DNA of 64,000 nt from CAYPNF01 sp964411985 (GTDB lineage Bacteria > Verrucomicrobiota > Verrucomicrobiia > Limisphaerales > J093): positions 124,001 to 188,000 of the forward strand of contig CAYPNF010000006.1 of assembly GCA_964411985.1 (NCBI GenBank). The letters run 5' to 3'. The notes below the pieces were generated by a model that worked only from the letters and a program-made list of their open reading frames with translations, did no database searches and was not told the origin of the DNA. Position 1 is the stretch's first letter, and each line of letters begins with the position of its first letter. The position numbers were made by a program, and so were the translations under genes. Shown here in pieces: positions 46,176 through 54,218 of this stretch.

Positions 46176-46985
46176 TCAAGGAGAAGGAGTCGGCGGTGCC
46201 GGTCCCAGTTCCAGAGTGGGTGCCGGCTTCTCCTGGCAAGCCGTGAAAACTTGAACATGGCACGCTCCTATGGTTTGCAGCTGGTTCTTTACCGTAGTTT
46301 CTGCAAGATCGGGGCGGTTGCAGTCGCGGCTGAGATGGCCGAGGTACAGGTGGCGTAGGTCGGGTCCCACGATCTCGGCGACAGCCTTGGCGGCTGCTTC
46401 GTTCGAGAGGTGCCCGTGGCGGCTGAGGATACGTTGTTTCACGCTCCAAGGCCTTTTGGTGTCTTCCTGTAGCAGTTTTAGGTCGTGGTTGGTTTCCAGA
46501 ACCAGAACGTTGGAAGGCCGCACACGCTCCAGTACCAGGCGGGTGGCGTGCCCTAAGTCGGTGAGAAAGCCAAGATTCCCTGACTGAGTTCGCAACAGGA
46601 AGCCAACGGGATCCTGCGCATCATGTGGGATCGAGAAAGTCTCTACGTCCACCTCCCCAATTCCGAAGGAGGCACCCGTGGAGAACAGGCGGCAATCCAG
46701 CCCGCATTCCATCTGGTCCTCGATGGCGTCCTTGGTGAGGCGGTTGCAGTAGACTGGAATCCTGAGTCGATTTCCCAGGATGGCCAGTCCCTGAGTGTGG
46801 TCGCTATGCTCGTGGGTGATGAGGATGCCCGTCAGACTTTCGGGCGAGCGGCCGATGCCAGCCAAGCGCTCCCGGATCTGGCGGCCACTGAACCCCGCAT
46901 CAATGAGGAGGCGCGTCTCACCAGCCTCGAGGTAAGCGCAATTGCCCCCTGACCCGCTTCCTAAAATGGTAAATCGAACTGCCAC
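46176..46985 (-). CDS. WalJ/YycJ-like MBL-fold hydrolase
   Basis: This 269-residue metallo-beta-lactamase-fold protein begins VAVRFTILGSGSGGNCAYLE and carries the metal-binding HEHSDH motif, IPHDAQDPVGF, FLTDLGHA and LYLGHLSRDCNRP. It resembles YycJ/WalJ proteins, which have been linked to DNA repair or cell-wall control. The GTG at 46985 is chosen because the family starts at this residue. Although the frame stays open for another 177 codons, that part lies over the opposite glgP gene and shows no family similarity. It converges with the SNF2 gene. Confidence 0.85.
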   Translation of the reverse strand: MAVRFTILGSGSGGNCAYLEAGETRLLIDAGFSGRQIRERLAGIGRSPESLTGILITHEHSDHTQGLAILGNRLRIPVYCNRLTKDAIEDQMECGLDCRLFSTGASFGIGEVDVETFSIPHDAQDPVGFLLRTQSGNLGFLTDLGHATRLVLERVRPSNVLVLETNHDLKLLQEDTKRPWSVKQRILSRHGHLSNEAAAKAVAEIVGPDLRHLYLGHLSRDCNRPDLAETTVKNQLQTIGACHVQVFTACQEKPAPTLELGPAPPTPSP

Positions 46986-47114
46986 GGCGGCGACCTTAGA
47001 CACAGGGTATTGGCTGTGCAACGATTTTAGAAAAGGATTGCGGCGCAAGCCGATGCGCAGTAATCTGCGGGCGGTCTGTGCGATTGAATTTGATCGAGGA
47101 CTGACAATGCAACT

Positions 47115-49253
47115 ATGAATCACAAGCCGATCCCTGCCACGGAAATCACGGAAATGACTCTGGGCCTGAACCGACTGGCTCGCAACCTCTGGTGGACTTG
47201 GAACCAGGACTCCCAGAATATCTTTCATGAGCTCTCTCCGCGTGGTTGGCAGAACCTCTACCACAACCCAGTGGCGGTCCTGCATGAGGTTTCCGACTAC
47301 GAACTCCGGATGCGCTTGCAGGCACCCGACTTTGCACGCTCGGTCAAGGAGGTTCTGGGACATTTTCATCGGTACATGGAGGACAAGGAGACTTGGGGGC
47401 GAAAGCACGCGCCGAACCTGTTGGAACGTCCGGTAGCCTACTTCAGCGCGGAGTTTGGGTTTCACGAAACCCTGCCCATCGCCGCAGGTGGCCTGGGGGT
47501 GCTGGCGGGAGATCATGCCAAGTCAGCTAGCGATCTGGGATTGGGATTTGTGGGGATTAGTCTTTTCTATCGGGAAGGCTATTTCATGCAGGCCATCAAT
47601 CATGAAAACTGGCAGACCGAATACTACACCTTGCTGAACCCGAAGAACCTCCCGGTGGAGCCCGTGCTCGACGCCCGCGGAGAGCCGCTGGTTTGCTCGG
47701 TGGGGATTGGGATGAGTACGGTGTTTTTCCAAGCCTGGCGCGTCAACGTGGGCCGGATTCCGGTCTACCTTCTGGATACGAACCACCCTGAGAACGAGCA
47801 ATTGTTCAGGGATCTGACCCTGCGGGTTTATGGGGGTGACAGCACCACCCGCATCATGCAGGAGATCCTGTTGGGGATCGGTGGCGTGCGGCTTCTTCGC
47901 GCCTTGGGATTGAATCCTTCCCTCTTCCACATGAACGAAGGGCATGCTGCGTTTCTGACCCTGGAGTTGGCCAGGGAGAAGATGGCCGATGGAATGAAGT
48001 TCGAGGAAGCCCTCAAGGCGACCAAGGCGGAGTGCATTTTCACGACCCACACCCCGGTGGAAGCCGGTCATGACCGTTTCAGTCCTGACATGATGAACTA
48101 CGCCATGCAGCAGTTTTCACGCGAGTTGAAGCTGAAGCATGCCGATTTGATGGCCTTGGGACGGGTCAACCCGCAGAAGGAGCAAGAGCCTTTCTGCATG
48201 ACGGTCCTGGCTCTGAAAGCTTCACGCGCTGCGAATGGAGTCAGCGAACTTCATGGCCAAGTGAGCCGTGAAATGTGGCAATGCCTTTATCCTGGCAAGT
48301 CTGTGGAAGAGGTTCCCATTGGCCACATCACCAATGGCATTCACATGCTCGGTTGGATGAAAGGCGCTCTGCGTCGCTACTGGAAACGGCGGCTTGGTCC
48401 TGATTACGAACGCGAGCTCTGTACGGCGGAGTTCTGGAAGAACATGGAGAATCCGGACTTCATCTCCGATGAAGAGCTGTGGTCGCTGCGCTATGCCTTA
48501 CGGCGGGAGATGATCGAGTTTGCCCGCCGCCGTTTGTTGCTCCAAGACAGGCGATTCTCGCAAGGGGACTTCATTTCCTTTGATCATCTTCTGAACGTCG
48601 ATGCGCTTACCATTGGGTTCGCCCGCCGTTTTGCCACCTACAAACGCGCTCCTCTGATCTTCCAGCAGTTCGAGAAAATCGTGGGATTGGTGAAGGACCG
48701 TCATCGGCCGGTCCAATTCGTCTTTGCAGGAAAAGCTCATCCTCGTGACGATGAAGGAAAGAAGTTCATCCAGCAGATCATCCACCTCAGCAAGTTTAGC
48801 GAGCTCAAGGGACACTTGGTCTTCATCGAAAATTATGACATCCACGTGGCGCGGCAGATGGTTTCTGGATGCGATGTCTGGTTGAACAATCCGAGGCGTC
48901 CTTTGGAGGCATCTGGAACCAGCGGCATGAAAGCCAGCTGCAACGGTTGCCTTAACTTCAGCATTCTGGATGGGTGGTGGCGAGAAGGCTACGACGGCAC
49001 CAACGGCTTTGCCATCGGGGACGATTCACATCCGGATTCCATCGAGGAACAGGACCGTCAAGACTCCGAAAATCTTTTCCGCACTCTTACTGAGGATGTC
49101 ATTCCTTGTTTTTACAACCGGGCGGCGAACGGCATACCGCGGCAATGGCTTCAAAAGATCCGCCGTGCCATGGCCACACTGGTCATGCAGTTTAGCACCG
49201 ACCGCATGGTGAAGGAGTACGCAGAAAAGTACTACAGCGCCAAGGGGTCCTGA
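47115..49253 (+). CDS. glgP: Alpha-glucan (glycogen) phosphorylase, TIGR02094 type
   Basis: It releases glucose-1-phosphate from glycogen or maltodextrin. The N-terminal DUF3417-type start (LARNLWWTWNQDSQNIF) and YFSAEFGFHETLPIAAGGLG identify the shorter archaeal/Thermotoga-type phosphorylase family. FHMNEGHAAFLTLELA, FTTHTPVEAGHDRF and the PLP-lysine block GTSGMKASCNG are intact. Length of 712 residues matches this branch. No other glycogen genes are adjacent. rlmN follows after 28 bases, so glgP may lead a transcript reaching hisH. Confidence 0.93.
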   Translation: MNHKPIPATEITEMTLGLNRLARNLWWTWNQDSQNIFHELSPRGWQNLYHNPVAVLHEVSDYELRMRLQAPDFARSVKEVLGHFHRYMEDKETWGRKHAPNLLERPVAYFSAEFGFHETLPIAAGGLGVLAGDHAKSASDLGLGFVGISLFYREGYFMQAINHENWQTEYYTLLNPKNLPVEPVLDARGEPLVCSVGIGMSTVFFQAWRVNVGRIPVYLLDTNHPENEQLFRDLTLRVYGGDSTTRIMQEILLGIGGVRLLRALGLNPSLFHMNEGHAAFLTLELAREKMADGMKFEEALKATKAECIFTTHTPVEAGHDRFSPDMMNYAMQQFSRELKLKHADLMALGRVNPQKEQEPFCMTVLALKASRAANGVSELHGQVSREMWQCLYPGKSVEEVPIGHITNGIHMLGWMKGALRRYWKRRLGPDYERELCTAEFWKNMENPDFISDEELWSLRYALRREMIEFARRRLLLQDRRFSQGDFISFDHLLNVDALTIGFARRFATYKRAPLIFQQFEKIVGLVKDRHRPVQFVFAGKAHPRDDEGKKFIQQIIHLSKFSELKGHLVFIENYDIHVARQMVSGCDVWLNNPRRPLEASGTSGMKASCNGCLNFSILDGWWREGYDGTNGFAIGDDSHPDSIEEQDRQDSENLFRTLTEDVIPCFYNRAANGIPRQWLQKIRRAMATLVMQFSTDRMVKEYAEKYYSAKGS

Positions 49254-49281
49254 CCCCGGTGCGCATTGGACCAAGTTCACT

Positions 49282-50427
49282 GTGCAACGAACCGTCTTTG
49301 ACGTCCGATCGCTTTCCCTGGAGGAACTCGGCGGACGGTTGGGTGCCTTGGGGCAGCCTAAGTATCGCGCCGAGCAGATCCTGGACTGGGTCCACAACCG
49401 ACTGGCGGTCCAGTGGGACGAAATGTCGAATCTGCCCAAGGTGCTCAGGGAAAAGCTCTCGAGAGAGTTTCCCTTAGAACCAATACAACTCACGACGGTG
49501 CAGGGTGCCCGCGACAGCACTCAGAAGTTTCTCTGGAAGCTGAACGATGGGCGTTTTATCGAGAGCGTGTTGATCCCGGCGAACCCTGCGCTGTATGGAG
49601 AAGCAAGCGACCGGCACACCCTATGTGTTTCAACCCAGGTGGGGTGCGCCTACGGCTGCAAATTCTGCGCGAGTGGTTTGGAGGGGTGGAAACGCGACCT
49701 GCGGGTGGAGGAGATCGTGGAGCAGGTTCTGGCCGTCGAGCGCTGGCATCGGAAGAGGCGCGAGAGCGAGCCCGGGAAGGGTGTTGAGGAAGAGAAGGCT
49801 TCGGACCGGCTCGTGAACAACCTGGTCATCATGGGGATGGGGGAACCCTTGGCGAATTGGGACAATCTGATGAAAGCCCTCACCATCTTGAATGCTCCGT
49901 GGGGACGCCAGATTGGTGCGCGGAAAATCACGATCTCGACGAGCGGACTGGCGCCGGAGATCCGACGGTTGGCGGACCAAAGCATGCAGGTGCGCCTGGC
50001 GATTTCCCTTCACGGTGCCACGGATCAGGTGCGTGAGAAGATCATGCCCATCAATCGCAAGTATCCTCTGGCTGACCTGGTCAGTGCGTGCGAGTACTAT
50101 CAAACTCGCAAGGGCAGGATGATCACCTTGGAGTACATCCTCATCGCGGGGGTGAACGATGCACTGAGCGAGGTTCCCCCTCTGGCGGTTTTGGCGCGAA
50201 GGTTGCATGCCAAGGTGAACTTGATCCCGTACAATCAAGTGGAAGGCCTTTCTTGGGAGCGTCCCTCCGAGGCTGCTCAAGAGGCTTTTTGCCGTGCTCT
50301 CGAAGCGAAGAAGGTGAGCGTCACCTTGCGGCGTGAGAAGGGTCACGAAATCGATGCTGCCTGTGGCCAGTTGCGGTTGAGAGCGGAACGCGGAGTTGCT
50401 TCCGGCGGAGGTCCTGCCCTAGGATGA
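49282..50427 (+). CDS. rlmN: Dual-specificity 23S rRNA A2503 / tRNA A37 C2-methyltransferase
   Basis: This radical-SAM enzyme methylates C2 of adenosine. VGCAYGCKFCASG holds the CxxxCxxC cluster ligands, NLVIMGMGEPLANWDN and ISTSGLAPEIRRLA are SAM-binding blocks, and EIDAACGQLR contains the second conserved Cys used in the methyl-transfer mechanism. Length of 381 residues is typical. The start is a GTG at 49282; no better ATG is in frame. hisH begins four bases after its stop. Confidence 0.95.
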   Translation: MQRTVFDVRSLSLEELGGRLGALGQPKYRAEQILDWVHNRLAVQWDEMSNLPKVLREKLSREFPLEPIQLTTVQGARDSTQKFLWKLNDGRFIESVLIPANPALYGEASDRHTLCVSTQVGCAYGCKFCASGLEGWKRDLRVEEIVEQVLAVERWHRKRRESEPGKGVEEEKASDRLVNNLVIMGMGEPLANWDNLMKALTILNAPWGRQIGARKITISTSGLAPEIRRLADQSMQVRLAISLHGATDQVREKIMPINRKYPLADLVSACEYYQTRKGRMITLEYILIAGVNDALSEVPPLAVLARRLHAKVNLIPYNQVEGLSWERPSEAAQEAFCRALEAKKVSVTLRREKGHEIDAACGQLRLRAERGVASGGGPALG

Positions 50428-50431
50428 ACTT

Positions 50432-51055
50432 GTGATTGCATTGATCGACTATGGCTCGGGCAACCTGAGGAGCGTCGAGAAGGCCCTGCAGTTCGTGGGT
50501 GCTGAGGTCCAGTTGGTGACTCGGCCCGAGGGACTGCAGAGTCACGATGGGCTCGTGCTGCCCGGGGTGGGTGCCTTTGACGACTGCCTCAACGCCTTGC
50601 AGAAGCAGGAGCTCGTCGCGGCCACGCGGGAGTTCATCCGGAGCGGAAAGCCCTTTCTTGGCATCTGCGTCGGGTATCAGGCGCTGTTCGAGCGAAGCGA
50701 GGAGTTTCAAAGCCAGGCTGCCGGGATGGGGTTGCTAAGGGGTCGGGTGGTTCGCTTTGCCGACGAGCCTGGGCTCAAAATACCCCAGATTGGATGGAAC
50801 CAGCTTGAGATTGTGCGCCCGGACTGCCCTCTCTACGAGGGGATACCGAATGGCAGCTACGTCTATTTCGTGCACAGCTACTATCCCAAAGTGGATGACC
50901 CAGGCTGTGTGGCGACGCGGACGGTGTACGGGCAGCCTTTCGCCTCCTCGGTGTGGCGGGGAAACGTATTTGCCACCCAGTTCCATCCGGAGAAGAGCCA
51001 GGGGATTGGCTTGAAACTCCTCGAGAATTTTACGCGCCTCGTGCGAAAGGCCTAG
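50432..51055 (+). CDS. hisH: Imidazole glycerol phosphate synthase glutaminase subunit
   Basis: HisH supplies ammonia to HisF in histidine synthesis. IALIDYGSGNLRSVEKAL is the family start, PFLGICVGYQALF holds the nucleophilic Cys, and TQFHPEKSQG the His-Glu pair. It starts with GTG four bases after rlmN and ends one base before the PHP gene. hisF and the rest of the pathway are not in the window. Confidence 0.95.
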   Translation: MIALIDYGSGNLRSVEKALQFVGAEVQLVTRPEGLQSHDGLVLPGVGAFDDCLNALQKQELVAATREFIRSGKPFLGICVGYQALFERSEEFQSQAAGMGLLRGRVVRFADEPGLKIPQIGWNQLEIVRPDCPLYEGIPNGSYVYFVHSYYPKVDDPGCVATRTVYGQPFASSVWRGNVFATQFHPEKSQGIGLKLLENFTRLVRKA

Positions 51056-51056
51056 C

Positions 51057-51851
51057 ATGCCTCCTGACTACCATATGCATACGCCGCTCTGCCGGCATGC
51101 CCGAGGGACTCCCGCTGATTACGCAGCCCAGGCGCTGAAGATGGGCCTGAAAGAGATCGGTTTCTCCGACCACAACCCCATGGCGAGGGATGATTTCGAC
51201 AACTGGCGCATGCGGCTCGACCAGTTGGATGAGTACGTGGAGATGGTCCAGGCTGCTCGTGCAGCACATCCGAGCTTGTCGATACTGTTGGCTCTCGAAG
51301 TCGACTTCATACCGGGGCAGGAGGAGTGGATTCGATCCCTGCGAGCGAGGCACCCGTGGGACTACTTTATTGGGTCGGTTCATTATGTCACCCAGGGTTG
51401 GGACATTGACAACCCGGGCAGGCGCGAGGAATGGAGTCGGCGTGACACCTGGGATGTTTGGGAGGCCTATTTCCAGCGTCTCGAGCAGGCCGCTGGATCG
51501 GGGCTGTTCCAGATTATTGGGCATGCTGATCTCTGCAAGAAATTTGGCAACTACCCGGCGCGGGACTGGAGTCCGTTGCTCGAAAGCTTTGTGGGCGTTG
51601 CCAGCCGTTCCGGGTGTGCCATGGAGCTTAATACTGCAGGCTTGCGCAAGGAATGCCGGGAGATTTATCCCAGCCCCGCCTTTCTGGAGCTTGCCGCGAG
51701 GGCTCATGTTCCCATCACTTTTGGGTCAGACGCCCACGATCCTGCTGAGGTGGGGATGGACTTTTCAGCCGCTGTGGAACTTGCCCGTCGGTGTGGTTAC
51801 ACCCATAGCCTGAGGCTAGCGCAAGGAACTGGAACTGCGATTCTCCTTTGA
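51057..51851 (+). CDS. PHP-family histidinol-phosphatase (HisJ/HisK-like)
   Basis: The 264-residue protein starts PDYHMHTPLCRHA, the HxH metal-binding motif of PHP phosphoesterases, and has IGFSDHNP, LLALEVDFIPG, DYFIGSVHYV, IIGHADLCKKF and FGSDAHDP, the set seen in HisJ-type histidinol-phosphatases. It would remove phosphate from L-histidinol phosphate. Its ATG lies one base after the hisH stop, supporting a histidine role. Confidence 0.88.
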   Translation: MPPDYHMHTPLCRHARGTPADYAAQALKMGLKEIGFSDHNPMARDDFDNWRMRLDQLDEYVEMVQAARAAHPSLSILLALEVDFIPGQEEWIRSLRARHPWDYFIGSVHYVTQGWDIDNPGRREEWSRRDTWDVWEAYFQRLEQAAGSGLFQIIGHADLCKKFGNYPARDWSPLLESFVGVASRSGCAMELNTAGLRKECREIYPSPAFLELAARAHVPITFGSDAHDPAEVGMDFSAAVELARRCGYTHSLRLAQGTGTAILL

Positions 51852-51949
51852 GCGACGGTGTCGGAGCTCCTCGGTTACAAATCCGGTCCTACTTTCCAAT
51901 TTCCCTGGGGCACTGAGTATGCCATGATCGATGCAACAAAAGGATCATT

Positions 51950-53014
51950 ATGGGATTGATGGACTACCTTAGAACGCAGCTGCTGGAGATTATTCAGTAC
52001 GAGGATGATTCTCGCGATACTCTGTCCTGGCGGTTTCCAGATGAAGACAAGGAAATCAAACGTGGCGCACAGTTGATCGTTCGAGAGTCTCAATCAGCCC
52101 AGTTCGTCTATTTGGGCCAATTTGGGGACTGCTACGGCCCTGGCAAATACAGTCTGACGACCGACAATATTCCGGTTCTTTCCACGCTGAAGGGATGGAA
52201 GTACGGTTTCGAATCTCCGTTCAAGGCCGATGTGTACTTTGTCAACACTCGCCTCTTTACGGGCAACAAGTGGGGGACGGCCAACCCGGTGATGCTGCGG
52301 GATGCGGATTTTGGAATTGTGCGTGTTCGTGCTTACGGCATCTACGATTTCCGGATCGTGGACGTGCAGACCTTTCTGAGAGAAGTGGCAGGCACGGACA
52401 ATCATTTTCGGCTGGACGAGTTTGCGGATACGATGCGGTCACGCTTTGTTAGCGCGTTCAGCGAGGCCTTGGCGGCTTCACGCGTTCCGGTCCTCGATGT
52501 GGCCGGTCGCTATTCCGAGCTTGGCTCAGCGTTGATGCCGCTGCTGAACCCGACGCTTACCAGTCGCTATGGGATTGAGCTTGCCACCTTCGTGGTCGAG
52601 AACGTGTCGCTACCCCCTGAGGTGGAGCAAGCCATTGACAAGCGATCTTCGATGGCGGCGATCGGAAACCTCAATGACTACGTGAAACTGAAGATGGCTG
52701 AAGGCATGGGGCAGGGGACAGGATCGGGTGTTGGTGGCATGGCTGCCGAAATGGCGATGGGGATTGCCATGGCGCAACAACTCAACCAGCAGCCGGGAGG
52801 CATTCTCGGCCAGGGTAACCCACCTCCTACCGGAGTTGCTCAGTCCAGTGCAGGCCTCCCCGAATTGCTGAGTCCCGCCGAAGTGGCCAAGGCGGTGGGT
52901 GTGAGCGAAGAGGACGTGATGACTAGCCTTACGGCCGGGGATTTGAAGGGAAAGAAAATCGGGACAGCATGGCGTATTACCCGATCGGCCCTGAACGACT
53001 TCCTGAAGTCCTGA
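51950..53014 (+). CDS. SPFH (YdjI-like) protein with C-terminal excisionase-like domain
   Basis: Residues 1-240 match the virion-core/SPFH family including B. subtilis YdjI (LLEIIQYEDDSRDTLSWRF, GPGKYSLTTDNIPVLSTL, FGIVRVRAYGIYDFRI). A Gly/Gln/Met-rich linker follows (about 245-300), then a helix-turn-helix of the excisionase/MerR-like type (LLSPAEVAKAVGVSEEDVMT, GTAWRITRSALNDFLKS). Excisionase-like tails in this setting may bind proteins or act in assembly rather than bind DNA; that is inference. AAGGA lies before the ATG. The zinc-ribbon gene starts 34 bases downstream, as in ydj-like envelope-stress loci. Confidence 0.8.
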   Translation: MGLMDYLRTQLLEIIQYEDDSRDTLSWRFPDEDKEIKRGAQLIVRESQSAQFVYLGQFGDCYGPGKYSLTTDNIPVLSTLKGWKYGFESPFKADVYFVNTRLFTGNKWGTANPVMLRDADFGIVRVRAYGIYDFRIVDVQTFLREVAGTDNHFRLDEFADTMRSRFVSAFSEALAASRVPVLDVAGRYSELGSALMPLLNPTLTSRYGIELATFVVENVSLPPEVEQAIDKRSSMAAIGNLNDYVKLKMAEGMGQGTGSGVGGMAAEMAMGIAMAQQLNQQPGGILGQGNPPPTGVAQSSAGLPELLSPAEVAKAVGVSEEDVMTSLTAGDLKGKKIGTAWRITRSALNDFLKS

Positions 53015-53048
53015 CGACTGCCTCCGGCTGACGGGCCCGGGGACACAT

Positions 53049-54200
53049 GTGAAACGTATGAATTCAGATCCTGGATCCGAAACGGGATCCGGCACGGACG
53101 CCGAGGCGACGGCGAGAACCAGGTTTGCCTGCCCCGCTTGCGGCGGTGAAGGGCAGTGGAATCCGGTCAAGAAGGCCTTGGTTTGTCCCTTTTGCGGGAC
53201 CACGGTTCCAGGGGCCAAAGACCCAGGTTCTTCCGGAGTTCAGGGAATTGTGGAGCACGAGCTAGCCCAGGCGTTGCGAGCGATCCCGGACAGCCGGAGA
53301 GGTTGGAGAAAGGAGACTACTTCTGTCCGTTGCCAGAGTTGCCAGGCGATCTCCGTTTTCGAGGCTGCGCGGGTGGGGCAACGGTGCGATTTCTGCGGAT
53401 CCAGTGCCCTCGTGCCCTATGAAGAACTGAAGGAGGCGATTCAGCCGGAGAGTCTGCTCGCCTTTCATGTCAGCGAAACCCAGGTGCGGGAGAGTATCCG
53501 GAAATGGTATGCGTCCCGATGGTTTGCTCCCAACCGACTCAAGAGTGGGGCCATCACCGACACGGTGAAAGGACTTTATATTCCCTACTGGACTTTCGAC
53601 GCGCAGGTGCATGCCGATTGGACGGCTGAGTCCGGCTATTATTACTACGTGACGGAAACTTACCGTGATTCCAAAGGTCAAACCCAGTCCCGGCAGGTGC
53701 GCAAGGTTCGCTGGGTCCCAAGCGCGGGTTCCTTAGATCACTTTTTTGACGATGAACTGGTGCCTGCCACCAAGGGTGTTGACATCCAGTTACTGCGTCG
53801 CGTTGAGCCTTTTCCAACCAAGGAACTAGTGGCCTACGATCCTTCCTTTTTATCAGGGTGGGTGGTCGAAAGATATCAGATCGATCTCGTTACAGCGGCT
53901 CAAACATCTCGGGATACGATGGATGCCGCGATTAGAAATATGTGCGCCAACCAAGTCCCGGGAGATACTCACCGAGGTCTTCATGTAGATGCCGACTTCT
54001 CAAAGCAGACGTTCAAGCATCTCCTCGTTCCCCTTTGGTTGCTCACCTATGTTTATGGAAGCAAGAGCTATCAGGTTCTGGTAAATGGTTACACGGGCAC
54101 GATTGCCGGCAAGTACCCGAAGAGTTGGATCAAGATCACCCTGACCATCCTCGCAGTGCTGGCAGTGGCGGCGGTGATCGCTCTGTTAACGAACCGATGA
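53049..54200 (+). CDS. Zinc-ribbon membrane protein, YdjG-like partner of SPFH protein
   Basis: This 383-residue protein has two zinc ribbons near the N-terminus: CPAC...CPFC (about 25-55) and CQSC...CDFC (about 97-120). A beta-rich region with many Tyr and Trp follows (IPYWTFDAQVHADWTAESGY, residues about 180-205) and one C-terminal membrane helix (ITLTILAVLAVAAVIALL). The architecture resembles B. subtilis YdjG, encoded beside the SPFH protein YdjI and the PspA-like YdjF. The ribbons would face the cytoplasm. A PspA homologue is not in the window. Confidence 0.75.
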   Translation: MKRMNSDPGSETGSGTDAEATARTRFACPACGGEGQWNPVKKALVCPFCGTTVPGAKDPGSSGVQGIVEHELAQALRAIPDSRRGWRKETTSVRCQSCQAISVFEAARVGQRCDFCGSSALVPYEELKEAIQPESLLAFHVSETQVRESIRKWYASRWFAPNRLKSGAITDTVKGLYIPYWTFDAQVHADWTAESGYYYYVTETYRDSKGQTQSRQVRKVRWVPSAGSLDHFFDDELVPATKGVDIQLLRRVEPFPTKELVAYDPSFLSGWVVERYQIDLVTAAQTSRDTMDAAIRNMCANQVPGDTHRGLHVDADFSKQTFKHLLVPLWLLTYVYGSKSYQVLVNGYTGTIAGKYPKSWIKITLTILAVLAVAAVIALLTNR

Positions 54201-54218
54201 CCGCTCTTCAGGCGCCTC

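Noticed and set aside
46986..47516. N-terminal extension of the WalJ-like gene
   Set aside because: The extra 177 codons overlap the conserved start of glgP on the other strand and do not resemble the family; the GTG at 46985 fits the family start.
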